From Clostridium cadaveris (GTDB lineage Bacteria > Bacillota > Clostridia > Clostridiales > Clostridiaceae), in the NCBI RefSeq assembly GCF_020911725.1, contig NZ_CP076620.1, positions 3,523,001 to 3,587,000 of the forward strand: a stretch of 64,000 nt of DNA, in the 5' to 3' direction. Shown piece after piece: positions 28,113-36,718 of this stretch (position 1 is the first letter of the stretch; each line of letters opens with the position of its first letter). The translations under genes were made by a program, and so were the position numbers. The notes beneath the pieces are model-generated. The model saw nothing but the letters and a program-made list of their open reading frames with translations. It ran no database searches and was not told where the DNA came from.

Positions 28113-28291
28113 TTAATATAGCAGGTCTCCTGACTTGATATCATCCTAATTGCTTATCCTTCCCAACTTAATAAGTTAGTGGATAGATATAAAATATCTA
28201 AATAAGCTTTCGTCCTTCTTACAGTAGCGGGGGCTGCTTCAGATTCTCACTGACATTCCCTTTTAATACTAAAAATAAGTAACTATATTAA
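28113..28291 (-). ncRNA. Cobalamin (B12) riboswitch aptamer
   Basis: On the minus strand the conserved elements appear in order: GCAGCCCCCGCTACTGTAAG, GACGAAAGC, CCACT, GGGAAGG, and the B12 box AGTCAGGAGACCTGC (28135-28121). Outer P1 is a perfect 9-bp helix (28291-28283 with 28121-28113). A terminator follows about 80 bases later, so it probably works by transcription termination, off when cobalamin is present. It controls the LPXTG propeller and DUF4430 genes. Confidence 0.95.
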
Positions 28292-28320
28292 ATAAATATT
28301 AAATTTTATATTTCATAAAA

Positions 28321-28349
28321 ATGTTAACATTATGTTATTAATATGTCAA
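28321..28349 (-). promoter_or_regulatory. Promoter of the B12 riboswitch unit
   Basis: TTGACA (28349-28344), 17-base spacer and TAACAT (28326-28321) on the minus strand, about 30 bases before the aptamer. Consensus -35, weaker -10. Confidence 0.6.
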
Positions 28350-28353
28350 CATT

Positions 28354-28382
28354 TTAACTGAATATATTTTTTATTCAGTTAA
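28354..28382. repeat. 11-bp perfect inverted repeat between divergent promoters
   Basis: TTAACTGAATA/TATTCAGTTAA with a 7-base loop lies between the B12-unit promoter and a plus-strand promoter-like pair (TTGTAA 28401-28406, 16 bases, TATAGT 28423-28428) of the export operon. It looks like a dimeric repressor operator. No regulator gene is adjacent. Confidence 0.6.
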
Positions 28383-28469
28383 TTCAAAAACTAAGTTACT
28401 TTGTAATTTTCCATTCGTAATATATAGTATAAACAATTTTCTATTTTATAAAATTTTTGGAGGAATGCT

Positions 28470-29471
28470 ATGATTAGTCGAAATAAATTGTTAGTGTCCC
28501 TAATTCTCTGTGCATCATGTATGATTACAGCTTCTAGTTGCAAAAGTAGCACAACTAATGAATTTGATAATTTTCAGCCTGTTACCCTTGGAACCTTAAA
28601 AACTGAAAAAGCAGTTAGAGGTACTATAACTAAAACTGCCCCCATAACTGCAGGTATATCTTATGATAAATTTGAGATTATCTCACTTACACGCGTAGGT
28701 GGAACATTTCTAAAATTCAACTTTAACCAAGGTGAAGATGTGAAAAAGGGGGATGTCATTGCTGAATTTGACACATCTGAATGTGAATTCGCTTTAAATG
28801 AAGCAAAACTCTTATATAAAAAAGTAAATAACCAATACGACTCAGTTTTAAATAATCCCAATTCTACAGATGTACAAAAGGAAAATGCACGTTTAGCAGT
28901 TGAGATAGAAAAGTTAAATGTGGAGAAAGCTCAAAAAGATTTAGATAGCCTTCGTATAATATCACCTATGGATGGAAATATAACTTTTATTTCCGAAAAT
29001 CTTGTTACCGGCTCAAAATTACATGTAAATATGCAGATTTGTGCCGTAGCTGATATCAACAGCAGAATTTTAACACTTCCTGCTTCGACTTCAGATGATA
29101 TAAAGCTTGGAATGAAAGTAATTGATTCAGAAAATAATGAAGGTGAAATAATAGGAATACCACCAAAAAACAATAGTGATTCTAAGACAAACTCTAAAAA
29201 GCAAAATCCTAGTATTACAATTTCTTTTCCTAAAGAAATTGTTGATAAAATACACGATTCCATAAGCCTTAAAGTATGTATAGAGGAAAAACCTGATGTA
29301 ATAAAAATACCAGCAAAAGGTGTTAGAAGTTTTAATGATAAAACTTATGTGAAAATAAAAGATGGAGAAAACAAAATAGAACGATTCGTAACTCTTGGTG
29401 TAGTTACCGAAACTGAAGCTGAAGTCATATCAGGAGTTACCGAAGGTGATGAAATAATCTTAGATAATTAA
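28470..29471 (+). CDS. MacA/HlyD-type adaptor lipoprotein 1
   Basis: A 333-aa extracytoplasmic adaptor. The N-terminus is a lipoprotein signal (hydrophobic core, then TASSC at ~19-23). Then come a biotinyl-lipoyl-like half (GTFLKFNFNQGEDVKKGDVIAEFD, ~75-95), a short coiled-coil hairpin (~105-150), the second lipoyl half (LRIISPMDGNITF) and beta-barrel/membrane-proximal domains ending EAEVISGVTEGDEIILDN. In a single-membrane cell it cannot reach an outer membrane, so it probably helps substrates across or off the membrane surface. First gene of a five-gene export operon. Confidence 0.85.
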   Translation: MISRNKLLVSLILCASCMITASSCKSSTTNEFDNFQPVTLGTLKTEKAVRGTITKTAPITAGISYDKFEIISLTRVGGTFLKFNFNQGEDVKKGDVIAEFDTSECEFALNEAKLLYKKVNNQYDSVLNNPNSTDVQKENARLAVEIEKLNVEKAQKDLDSLRIISPMDGNITFISENLVTGSKLHVNMQICAVADINSRILTLPASTSDDIKLGMKVIDSENNEGEIIGIPPKNNSDSKTNSKKQNPSITISFPKEIVDKIHDSISLKVCIEEKPDVIKIPAKGVRSFNDKTYVKIKDGENKIERFVTLGVVTETEAEVISGVTEGDEIILDN

Positions 29472-29498
29472 TATTGATTAATGAAAAGAGGTATTATT

Positions 29499-30500
29499 AT
29501 GAAGCGCTTTAAGATATTACTTTGTATAATTTGTGCATCACTTACAGTCACATTTAGTGGTTGCCTTTCAAAAGAGGAAACAGTTATAGTTCCTCCTCTT
29601 ATAACTCCAATTGATATTGAAATGAAAACAGTTCCAGTATCAAAAGGTTCAATAATCCAAGAACTATCCTTGAGTGGATTTATCGTTCCTAAAATGAATG
29701 AGATTGCTTCTTTTAAAGATGGATCAGGTGTAATTACAAAACTTCATGTAAAAGTTGGCGATACAGTATCGAAAGGACAAGCTATTGCTGAATTGAATAC
29801 TGATGATATAAAGCTTTCTCTAAAGCAAGCTCAATTAGCATACAATCAAATTAGTAACTCTTATCAAGAACTTTTAGCAAATCCTGAATCATCTAAAAAT
29901 GAAATAGACAGAATTAAATTGGATTTAGAACTTCAAAAACTCAAAGTAGATAAATTAAAGAATGACCTTGCAAACCTTACACTTGTAGCTCCTATAAGCG
30001 GTCAAATAACATATCAGTATCCTTATGTTATTCCTGGTCAGATGATATCTGCAGGTGCTCCTATATATATGATATCTGATATTAATTCACTAGTAGTTGA
30101 AGGAACTGTTGAAAAAACTGATGCATTAAAAGTAGGTATGGACGTTACTAATAAAGATAACCAGAAGGGAAAGATATCACAATTAGATATAACGCCTTTC
30201 CAATCCATGCTTCAAAGTGGTAAGGATAATAAAAGTTACAACTCTATCCGTATAGAAATGGATGGACTTTCTCCAGAAAAATTAGGTTCTTCAATCACAT
30301 TATCAATCCTTTTAGATTCTAAAGATGACGTATTGAAAGTTCCAAAGTCAGCAGTAAAATATTATAACTCTGCCCCTTATGTAAGGGTCCTAAAGGATGG
30401 AGACAGAGTTGAAAAATTCATCACCCTAGGAATAGAAGGTTCTCAAGAATTCGAAGTTCTTTCTGGTTTGTCAGAGGGTGACGAAGTTTTAAGTAACTAG
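29499..30500 (+). CDS. MacA/HlyD-type adaptor lipoprotein 2
   Basis: A 333-aa paralogue of the preceding adaptor: lipobox FSGC (~18-21), lipoyl halves (VITKLHVKVGDTVSKGQAIAEL and LTLVAPISGQITYQYPY), coiled-coil hairpin and C-terminal EFEVLSGLSEGDEVLSN. The start is set at ATG 29499, behind AAGAGG; an upstream in-frame ATG at 29481 has no ribosome site. Two tandem adaptors for one permease suggest a mixed adaptor ring or distinct substrates (inference). It ends 12 bases before the permease start. Confidence 0.86.
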   Translation: MKRFKILLCIICASLTVTFSGCLSKEETVIVPPLITPIDIEMKTVPVSKGSIIQELSLSGFIVPKMNEIASFKDGSGVITKLHVKVGDTVSKGQAIAELNTDDIKLSLKQAQLAYNQISNSYQELLANPESSKNEIDRIKLDLELQKLKVDKLKNDLANLTLVAPISGQITYQYPYVIPGQMISAGAPIYMISDINSLVVEGTVEKTDALKVGMDVTNKDNQKGKISQLDITPFQSMLQSGKDNKSYNSIRIEMDGLSPEKLGSSITLSILLDSKDDVLKVPKSAVKYYNSAPYVRVLKDGDRVEKFITLGIEGSQEFEVLSGLSEGDEVLSN

Positions 30501-30512
30501 GGGGTGAAGGAT

Positions 30513-33383
30513 ATGCTTTCATTTTTATATAAAAAGATGATGAAAAATAAGTGGCTTGTAATAAGTCTTCTTATAGGATTCATCACGGCTACCTCCATAA
30601 TAACTGCGGTGCCAATGTATACATCTTCCATATTCAAAAAAATTCTTGCTACTGACTTAGAAAAACTCCAAAAAGTAGATAATATATTTCCTGGAATTTT
30701 TACTGCCAACAAAAAATTAACTGGCGGTGATTTCGAAAGCAAAGACGTTGAAAATTTAATGAAAGAGGTTAAAACTTCAAACAGTTCCTTTGATAATTCA
30801 ATTAAAAATATAGTTGATGATTTGGGAATGCCTGTGATGAGTAAAAAAACAGAAATCGCATGCAATGACTTTTCCGTATCAAAATACAATGACAAAGGTG
30901 AACTTGTAGATGAAAAAGGCCCGGGAATATCACTGAAAGCTATCAGTGATATCGAAAACAATATAAACATTATGGATGGTAATCTTTTTAGTTCTGATAG
31001 TTCTTCTGACGTTATAGAGGGAATTATTTCAGAATCTACAAAACGTACCTTTGACTTAAGAGTAGGTGATACATTTGCTTTTAGGCAAGTCAGCACTAAT
31101 AATTTTATAAAAATTAAAATAGCTGGTGTATTCCAGGTTGATAATAAGGATAGCAGCTATTGGAAAGATGGAAATATTCTTCTATCAGATACCATTATTA
31201 TTCCTTATGATTCGTTGATGAAGCTAAGCATGTACAAAGATAACTTTTATTTAAGTTCCTATAATATAAAATACGTATTGGACTATACGAATATAAATGT
31301 GTCTAATCTACCTAATGCTATAAAAACATTAGATACTGCTTCAAAAGATTTCAACCAAAAGAAAAATTCTTCAATCTATTTAGCGGCATTAGATACATTA
31401 AAAGAGTATGTTCCAAAAACTAAACAGTTATCCATAACTATGTGGACCATAGCTTCTCCAGTAATACTTATGATAATAATCTATATATTCATGGTATCAA
31501 CATTAATATTAGAGCATGATAAAGATGAAATATCACTTTTGAGAAGCAGAGGTGCTACGAAACTTCAAGTTTTAAAGGTATATCTAAGTGAAAACCTTAT
31601 ATTATTTTTTATAACTGTATTAATAAGCCCTTTTGTTGCTTATCTAATAACCAGAGTATTTGGTGCAACTAGTGGTTTCTTAAAATTTGTTTCTCGTCCT
31701 CCTCTTGATATAAAAATAACTCATGTGGAATGGATTTATGCTTTAGTTTCTGCTTTTGCATTTCTCCTTATAATGTTTATACCTATAGCTCTTTCTTCAA
31801 AAGACAGCATAGTTGCTCAAAAAAGATCAAAATCTAGAAAGGGCAAACCAATATGGCAAAGATTTTACTTTGATGTAGTACTTTTAGCAATTGGTTTATA
31901 TGCTGTATATCAATTTCAATCCTTTGAAAGTGTACTAAATGTGTCCAATGTTGAAACATCTAATCTACCTATTTCTCCATTTATGTATATATCATTTACA
32001 ATTCTAATATTAGGTATTGGTCTTGTAATGCTAAGGCTTTATCCTTATTTAATAAAATTTATATTAAAGCTAGGAAAAGACAAGTGGAGTCCTTCAATGT
32101 ATATATGCCTTACAAATATAACTAGAAGTAATGGAAAAAATGGCTTTCTTATGATATTCCTAATTCTTACTTTATCTACTGGAATATTTAATCTTAAAGC
32201 TGCTTCCACTATAAACACTATGGCAGAAAATAGAATTAAATATTTAAATGGTGCAGATATAGTAATCCGACCTTGGTGGATTCCTGCTAAGACCGAAAAA
32301 GATGAGAAGGATAGTTCTAGTACTTCAGTATCCGCTTTAAATTCAGATGGTACAAGTGCTGCTGGAGTATTTTACAAAGATATAGACTATGCTCCTTACA
32401 CAGAAATAGATGGAATAGAGTCTACTACAAAAGTATTAAAATCCAAAAATGGGAGATTAAATTTTAATGGAAATCTCTCTTCAGAAAAAACTCAAATAAT
32501 AGGTATAATTCCTGATGAATTCGGCAAAACAGCTTGGTTTGACTCTAGTCTTTTACCTCATCACTGGTATAACTATCTAAATTTATTATCTAAAGAGCCT
32601 AAAGCTATCTTAGTTTCTTCAAAAGTAGCTGAAGACTTGAAACTTTCTAAAGGAACGCGAGTTGATGTAAGATTTGATGGAAATCTCTATCTAGAATGTT
32701 ATGTTGGTGAAATTATAGATTATTGGCCAAGTTATGACCCTAATTTATCCTTTGGATCTGGCTTTGTAGTCATGAATTTAAAATATATAGATGCTATGTG
32801 CTCTATTCAGCCTTATGAGATATGGATGAAAAAAAGTGATAGTTCATCTTACAGTACTATCTTTGATTCAGTAAAAGAAAATAAAGTTTACTATGAAAAT
32901 ATTCATTTAACCTATAATGATTTAGTTGCTCTTAGAACATCGCCTATAATTCAAGGTACAAATGGACTTCTTTCACTATCATTTATAGCTTCTCTTATAA
33001 TAACTACATTAGGATTTTTAATTTACTGGATACTCTCTATAAAAGAGAGAACATTGGACTTTGGAATACTTCGTGCAATGGGACTTACACTAAAGAAAGT
33101 TATAACCGTTCTTATAAACGAACAAATTTTTATATCTGGTGCTGCTATGGTAATGGGACTTGCCATTGGAGGATTTGCGTCAAACATATTTATACCTATG
33201 CTTAATTTGTCAACAAATCCTAATGAAAAAATAATATTACCTTTTAAAGCTGTCTCTTATATATCAGGATACATTAATTTGGCAATATTTATGATTATAA
33301 TGCTTTCTATAAGTCTTTTAGTTCTTATAAATATAGTTAAAAAACTAGATTTAAATCAAGCCTTAAAGTTAGGAGATGATTAG
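30513..33383 (+). CDS. FtsX/MacB-type ABC permease, large two-domain form
   Basis: A 956-aa permease. It has an N-terminal helix (~12-33), a large external MacB_PCD-like domain (~35-300), helices at ~310-335, 360-385 and 410-430, a linker with further helices (~455-520), a second external domain (~590-820) and a last helix set (~830-940). The FtsX signature-like stretches are ISLLRSRGATKLQVLKVYLSEN and DFGILRAMGLTLKKVITVLINEQ. This double-FtsX layout is common in clostridial antimicrobial or lipoprotein exporters. ATG 30513 follows GGGGGTGAAGG; GTG 30504 lies within that site. ATPase genes follow with overlap. Confidence 0.86.
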   Translation: MLSFLYKKMMKNKWLVISLLIGFITATSIITAVPMYTSSIFKKILATDLEKLQKVDNIFPGIFTANKKLTGGDFESKDVENLMKEVKTSNSSFDNSIKNIVDDLGMPVMSKKTEIACNDFSVSKYNDKGELVDEKGPGISLKAISDIENNINIMDGNLFSSDSSSDVIEGIISESTKRTFDLRVGDTFAFRQVSTNNFIKIKIAGVFQVDNKDSSYWKDGNILLSDTIIIPYDSLMKLSMYKDNFYLSSYNIKYVLDYTNINVSNLPNAIKTLDTASKDFNQKKNSSIYLAALDTLKEYVPKTKQLSITMWTIASPVILMIIIYIFMVSTLILEHDKDEISLLRSRGATKLQVLKVYLSENLILFFITVLISPFVAYLITRVFGATSGFLKFVSRPPLDIKITHVEWIYALVSAFAFLLIMFIPIALSSKDSIVAQKRSKSRKGKPIWQRFYFDVVLLAIGLYAVYQFQSFESVLNVSNVETSNLPISPFMYISFTILILGIGLVMLRLYPYLIKFILKLGKDKWSPSMYICLTNITRSNGKNGFLMIFLILTLSTGIFNLKAASTINTMAENRIKYLNGADIVIRPWWIPAKTEKDEKDSSSTSVSALNSDGTSAAGVFYKDIDYAPYTEIDGIESTTKVLKSKNGRLNFNGNLSSEKTQIIGIIPDEFGKTAWFDSSLLPHHWYNYLNLLSKEPKAILVSSKVAEDLKLSKGTRVDVRFDGNLYLECYVGEIIDYWPSYDPNLSFGSGFVVMNLKYIDAMCSIQPYEIWMKKSDSSSYSTIFDSVKENKVYYENIHLTYNDLVALRTSPIIQGTNGLLSLSFIASLIITTLGFLIYWILSIKERTLDFGILRAMGLTLKKVITVLINEQIFISGAAMVMGLAIGGFASNIFIPMLNLSTNPNEKIILPFKAVSYISGYINLAIFMIIMLSISLLVLINIVKKLDLNQALKLGDD

Positions 33384-33384
33384 T

Positions 33385-34062
33385 GTGTGTGAATTGATTA
33401 AAACAACAGATCTTTGTATGGATTTTAAAATTGGTGATGAAACTTTATCTGTTTTGAAGAATATATCCCTCTCTATAAACAGGAACAAATTCACCATACT
33501 TAAAGGTCGTTCAGGTTCTGGTAAGACTACACTTATAAACCTATTAGGTGCTATGAGTATGCCAACTAGCGGCAGTATAATGTTTGACGGAAAAGATATC
33601 ACTACACTATCTCCTTCTGAACAAGATGAACTTAGACGAACTCAAATAGGATTTGTATTTCAATCTGGCGCACTTCTTTCTAATATGACACTATATGAAA
33701 ATGTTGAATTTGCTCTTAGAGTATCAAGACCTGAAATAAAGGATAGAAAAGAAAGAGTCAATGAATGTTTAAAGCTTGTAGGGCTTTTAAAAAGATCTTC
33801 CCACTTTCCTCAAGAACTTTCAGGCGGAGAAGTCCAAAGGGCTGCAATTGCTAGAGCCTTATGTCCTAAACCTAAAATTATCTTTGCAGACGAACCTACT
33901 TCCGCTTTGGACACTCTAACGGCGCTTCAAGTGGTAAAATTATTTAAAGATCTGATAAAAGATCAGGATATCACAATAGTTATGACCACTCATGACCCCA
34001 ACATGTTGGAAATAGCAGATAATGTATTTACTTTAGAGGATGGTGAAATAGTTCATGAGTAA
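33385..34062 (+). CDS. ABC ATPase 1 of the MacAB-like exporter
   Basis: A LolD/MacB-type ATPase of about 225 aa with Walker A GRSGSGKTT, Q-loop FVFQSGALL, signature LSGGEVQR, Walker B IIFADEPTSALD and switch His TTHD. The start is probably GTG 33385, nine bases after AGGAG. ATG 33376 touches the ribosome site directly. The gene begins just as the permease ends and overlaps the next ATPase by eight bases. Confidence 0.88.
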   Translation: MCELIKTTDLCMDFKIGDETLSVLKNISLSINRNKFTILKGRSGSGKTTLINLLGAMSMPTSGSIMFDGKDITTLSPSEQDELRRTQIGFVFQSGALLSNMTLYENVEFALRVSRPEIKDRKERVNECLKLVGLLKRSSHFPQELSGGEVQRAAIARALCPKPKIIFADEPTSALDTLTALQVVKLFKDLIKDQDITIVMTTHDPNMLEIADNVFTLEDGEIVHE

Positions 34063-34981
34063 TATAATAGAATGTGAAAACCTGATAAAAATTTATAAAA
34101 CTGCTGATTTAGAAGTTGTAGCTTTACAAGGCTTAGATCTCATTGTTGAAGAGGGAGAACTTACTGCTATCATAGGAAATAGTGGTAGTGGAAAGTCTAC
34201 CCTTTTAAATATGATAGGCTGCCTTGATACCCCATCTGCTGGAAAGCTATTTGTAGATGGTAAAGATTTATTTAAGCTTACAAAAAAAGAAATAGAAATT
34301 TATAAAAGAGAAACTGTTGGTTTCGTGTGGCAAAACAATGCGAGAAATCTAATTCCTTATTTAACAGCTGCTGAAAATATAGAGCTTGCTTTATCCATAG
34401 GCGGAAAATCTAAAGATATGAGAAATGAAGCATTAAAGTATTTAGATATGACAGGTATCGTTCATAGAAAAAACAGTAAACTAAGCCAGCTTTCTGGCGG
34501 TGAACAACAAAGAGTTGCTATTGCTATAGCTCTCTGCAACAATCCAAAGCTGCTTCTTGCAGATGAACCTACAGGCTCTGTTGATTCTAAAACTGCATCT
34601 ATGATACTGGATCTATTTAGGGAACTTAACAACACATTAGGACTCACAATTCTAATAGTAACTCATGACAGACAGCTGTCAGCCAAAGTTCAAAGAGTTG
34701 TAGCTATCCGAGATGGTAAAACTTCTTCAGAGTTTATAAGAAAAGATAGTTATGCACAAGAGCTTCAGTCTATATCTCAAGGTCTTACCTTAGAAGGAAA
34801 CGAAGAAACTCATGAAGAACTCATGATTCTCGATAGAGCAGGAAGATTTCAAATACCACATGAATATTTGGATTCTCTTAAAATTAAAGGCAATAAAATA
34901 AAAGTAGAATTAGATGGTGGAAAAATAGTAATAACCAATCCACAACAAATAGAAAAAGTTATCCACACTGAGGATAACTAA
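34055..34981 (+). CDS. ABC ATPase 2 with AbrB-like C-terminal extension
   Basis: A 308-aa ATPase: Walker A GNSGSGKST (~40), signature LSGGEQQR (~147), Walker B LLLADEPTGSVD (~167), switch His VTHD. Residues ~250-308 are an extra domain (LDRAGRFQIPHEYLDSL...KVELDGGKIVI) that resembles one AbrB/SpoVT swapped-hairpin subunit. Such tails occur in some clostridial MacB-type ATPases; their role is not known. Together with ATPase 1 it likely forms a heterodimer that drives the single large permease. Last gene of the operon. Confidence 0.88.
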   Translation: MSNIIECENLIKIYKTADLEVVALQGLDLIVEEGELTAIIGNSGSGKSTLLNMIGCLDTPSAGKLFVDGKDLFKLTKKEIEIYKRETVGFVWQNNARNLIPYLTAAENIELALSIGGKSKDMRNEALKYLDMTGIVHRKNSKLSQLSGGEQQRVAIAIALCNNPKLLLADEPTGSVDSKTASMILDLFRELNNTLGLTILIVTHDRQLSAKVQRVVAIRDGKTSSEFIRKDSYAQELQSISQGLTLEGNEETHEELMILDRAGRFQIPHEYLDSLKIKGNKIKVELDGGKIVITNPQQIEKVIHTEDN

Positions 34982-34985
34982 ATTA

Positions 34986-35021
34986 AAAACTGATTACCCT
35001 TCATGGTTAATCAGTTTTTTT
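34986..35021 (+). terminator. Terminator of the MacAB-like operon
   Basis: 11-bp stem AAAACTGATTA/TAATCAGTTTT (34986-34996 and 35008-35018) plus T tract, five bases after the last stop. Confidence 0.9.
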
Positions 35022-35047
35022 GTATTATTCTGTCCTACGATAGATTA

Positions 35048-35076
35048 TTGACATTTATTTGAAGCAAATTTATAAT
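35048..35076 (+). promoter_or_regulatory. Promoter of the lysine fermentation operon
   Basis: TTGACA (35048-35053), 17-base spacer, TATAAT (35071-35076): a full consensus sigma-A promoter. It lies 22 bases before the first helix of the lysine riboswitch. Confidence 0.88.
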
Positions 35077-35097
35077 TAAATCATATAGAATAATTAA

Positions 35098-35270
35098 CAT
35101 AAATAGAGGCGCAAATAAAGTGGTAGCATATATTAAAACCCGGGATGAACCCCTTAGGATATAAGCGAATTCTTTATTTGCCGAAAGAATTTATAGGTTC
35201 ATCTATAAATTCTTGGGATTAAGGTACAACATCCTTACTCCTGCCATGAAAATATGGAGCGCTATTTATG
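35098..35270 (+). ncRNA. Lysine riboswitch (L box)
   Basis: P1 is a perfect 9-bp helix, CATAAATAG/CTATTTATG (35098-35106 and 35262-35270). AGAGGCGC, GCCGAAAG...CTTGGG and ATGGAGCGCTAT match conserved L-box positions. A decisive mark is the seven-base loop-loop kiss: GATGAAC (35144-35150) is exactly complementary to GTTCATC (35197-35203), which caps a long hairpin (35186-35213), as in the known L2-L3 contact. It precedes the lysine degradation genes, not biosynthesis, which suggests an ON switch. Confidence 0.93.
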
Positions 35271-35349
35271 TAATGAAAAGAAGGTTTTTCATTGCATAGG
35301 TAGTCTATAATTTTTAAGCATCTATGCACTGAAACCTCAGTGCTTTTTT
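35267..35349 (+). promoter_or_regulatory. Expression platform of the lysine riboswitch, with terminator
   Basis: Three competing hairpins are visible. (1) Anti-antiterminator: 35267-35279 with 35286-35298, 13 bp, one G-U; it uses four bases of the P1 3' strand. (2) Antiterminator: 35293-35301 with 35320-35328, 9 bp. (3) Terminator: GCACTGA/TCAGTGC (35326-35332 and 35337-35343) then T6. When lysine locks P1, hairpin 1 is weakened, hairpin 2 can form, and hairpin 3 is blocked. This predicts transcription ON with lysine. Confidence 0.72.
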
Positions 35350-35477
35350 ATTTGCTTAAAATCAATTCTTACTCTAAATTCATTTCACAAATATCTATTA
35401 ACTATCTAAAGATTTAATTTTCTTCAATTTACCAAAGACTTAAAAATTTAAGATTTAAAATCAAAGGAGGTTTTAAT

Positions 35478-35933
35478 TTGAAATCCTTAATAAGATTAAG
35501 GATGAGCAGCCATGATGCTCATTATGGCGGTAACTTAGTAGATGGAGCCAGAATTCTTCAGCTTTTTGGTGATGTTGCTACTGAGCTTCTTATCATGAAT
35601 GATGGTGATGAAGGTCTTTTCAGAGCTTATGATAATGTAGAATTTCTAGCTCCTGTTTATGCTGGTGACTACATTGAAGCTACAGGAGAAATTATAAGCT
35701 TTGGAACTACCTCAAGGAAAATGATGTTTGAAGCCAAAAAAATTATAGTTCCACGCCCTGATGTAAACGATTCTGCATGTGATATTTTAAAAGAACCTAT
35801 AGTTGTATGCAGGGCTTCTGGTACTTGTGTAGTTCCAAAAGAAAAGCAAAGAAAAAATCAGGAGGTTGACTGTAATGGAAAAGCTAATTGTAACTGCTGC
35901 CATATGTGGCGCAGAGGTTATGAAGGAAAATAA
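35478..35933 (+). CDS. kal: 3-Aminobutyryl-CoA ammonia-lyase, with odd C-terminal extension
   Basis: Removes ammonia from 3-aminobutyryl-CoA to give crotonyl-CoA in lysine fermentation. The hot-dog-fold protein reads [44 protein letters not shown] and [19 protein letters not shown], matching Kal. The start is TTG 35478, seven bases after AAAGGAGG. The frame runs on 22 Cys-rich residues past the normal KQRK end and overlaps kce by 59 bases. One extra A in the A6 run at 35852-35857 would give a stop (TGA 35867-35869) just before kce. So a base deletion, sequencing error or slippage site is likely. Confidence 0.9.
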   Translation: MKSLIRLRMSSHDAHYGGNLVDGARILQLFGDVATELLIMNDGDEGLFRAYDNVEFLAPVYAGDYIEATGEIISFGTTSRKMMFEAKKIIVPRPDVNDSACDILKEPIVVCRASGTCVVPKEKQRKNQEVDCNGKANCNCCHMWRRGYEGK

Positions 35934-36693
35934 CCCTAATGTACCTTATACAGTAAAAGAAATAGCTGATGAAGCTGAGGCATGTTATAAAGCTGGAGCC
36001 TCCATAATCCACCTTCATGTAAGAAATGATGATGGTACTCCAACTCAATCAAAAGATAGATTTAAACTATGTATAGATGCTATAACATCTCGATGCCCAG
36101 ATATAATAATTCAGCCTTCTACAGGTGGTGCTGTAGGTATGTCAAATGAGGAAAGATTACAGCCAATATATTTGAATCCAGAAATGGCTACCTTAGATTG
36201 TGGTACTTGTAATTTTGGTGGAGATGATATTTTCGTAAATACTGAAAATACAATAAAAGAATTTGCTGAAAAGATGTCATTATTAAATATCAAGCCTGAA
36301 ATTGAAGTGTTTGATAAAGGAATGATTGATATGGCCTTAAGATTAAATAAAAAAGGTTATATCAAGTCTCCTATGCATTTTAATTTTGTTATGGGAGTAA
36401 ATGGAGGTATATCAGCTGATCTAAGAAGTCTTTCATTTATGCGTGAAAGTATACCCTTTGGAAGTACATTTACCGTATCAGGTATAGGAAAAGCCCAATT
36501 CCCAATGGCTGCTATGTCTATAATATCTGGAGGACATGTAAGGGTGGGTTTTGAAGATAATGTTTATCTTTCAAAAGGAAAACTAGCTAAATCTAATAGT
36601 GAGCTTGTTGAAAAAGCTGTAGCTTTATCTTCTCTTTTAGGAAGAGAAATTGCATCCCCTGATGAAGCAAGAATTATGTTAGGTCTAAAATAA
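35875..36693 (+). CDS. kce: 3-Keto-5-aminohexanoate cleavage enzyme
   Basis: A 272-aa BKACE (DUF849) enzyme that combines 3-keto-5-aminohexanoate with acetyl-CoA to give 3-aminobutyryl-CoA and acetoacetate. TIM-barrel marks are [15 protein letters not shown] (1-15), the metal His pair [13 protein letters not shown] (~46), [19 protein letters not shown], and [13 protein letters not shown] near the C-terminus. Start ATG 35875 lies eight bases after GGAGGT. Second gene of the operon, overlapping the extended kal frame. Confidence 0.95.
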   Translation: MEKLIVTAAICGAEVMKENNPNVPYTVKEIADEAEACYKAGASIIHLHVRNDDGTPTQSKDRFKLCIDAITSRCPDIIIQPSTGGAVGMSNEERLQPIYLNPEMATLDCGTCNFGGDDIFVNTENTIKEFAEKMSLLNIKPEIEVFDKGMIDMALRLNKKGYIKSPMHFNFVMGVNGGISADLRSLSFMRESIPFGSTFTVSGIGKAQFPMAAMSIISGGHVRVGFEDNVYLSKGKLAKSNSELVEKAVALSSLLGREIASPDEARIMLGLK

Positions 36694-36718
36694 TTATAAA
36701 TTTTATGGAGGTTTTATT

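Noticed and set aside
30497-31096. Antisense open frame of 199 codons inside the FtsX permease gene
   Set aside because: No ribosome site, Ser/Leu-rich shadow composition, and fully inside a well-supported gene.
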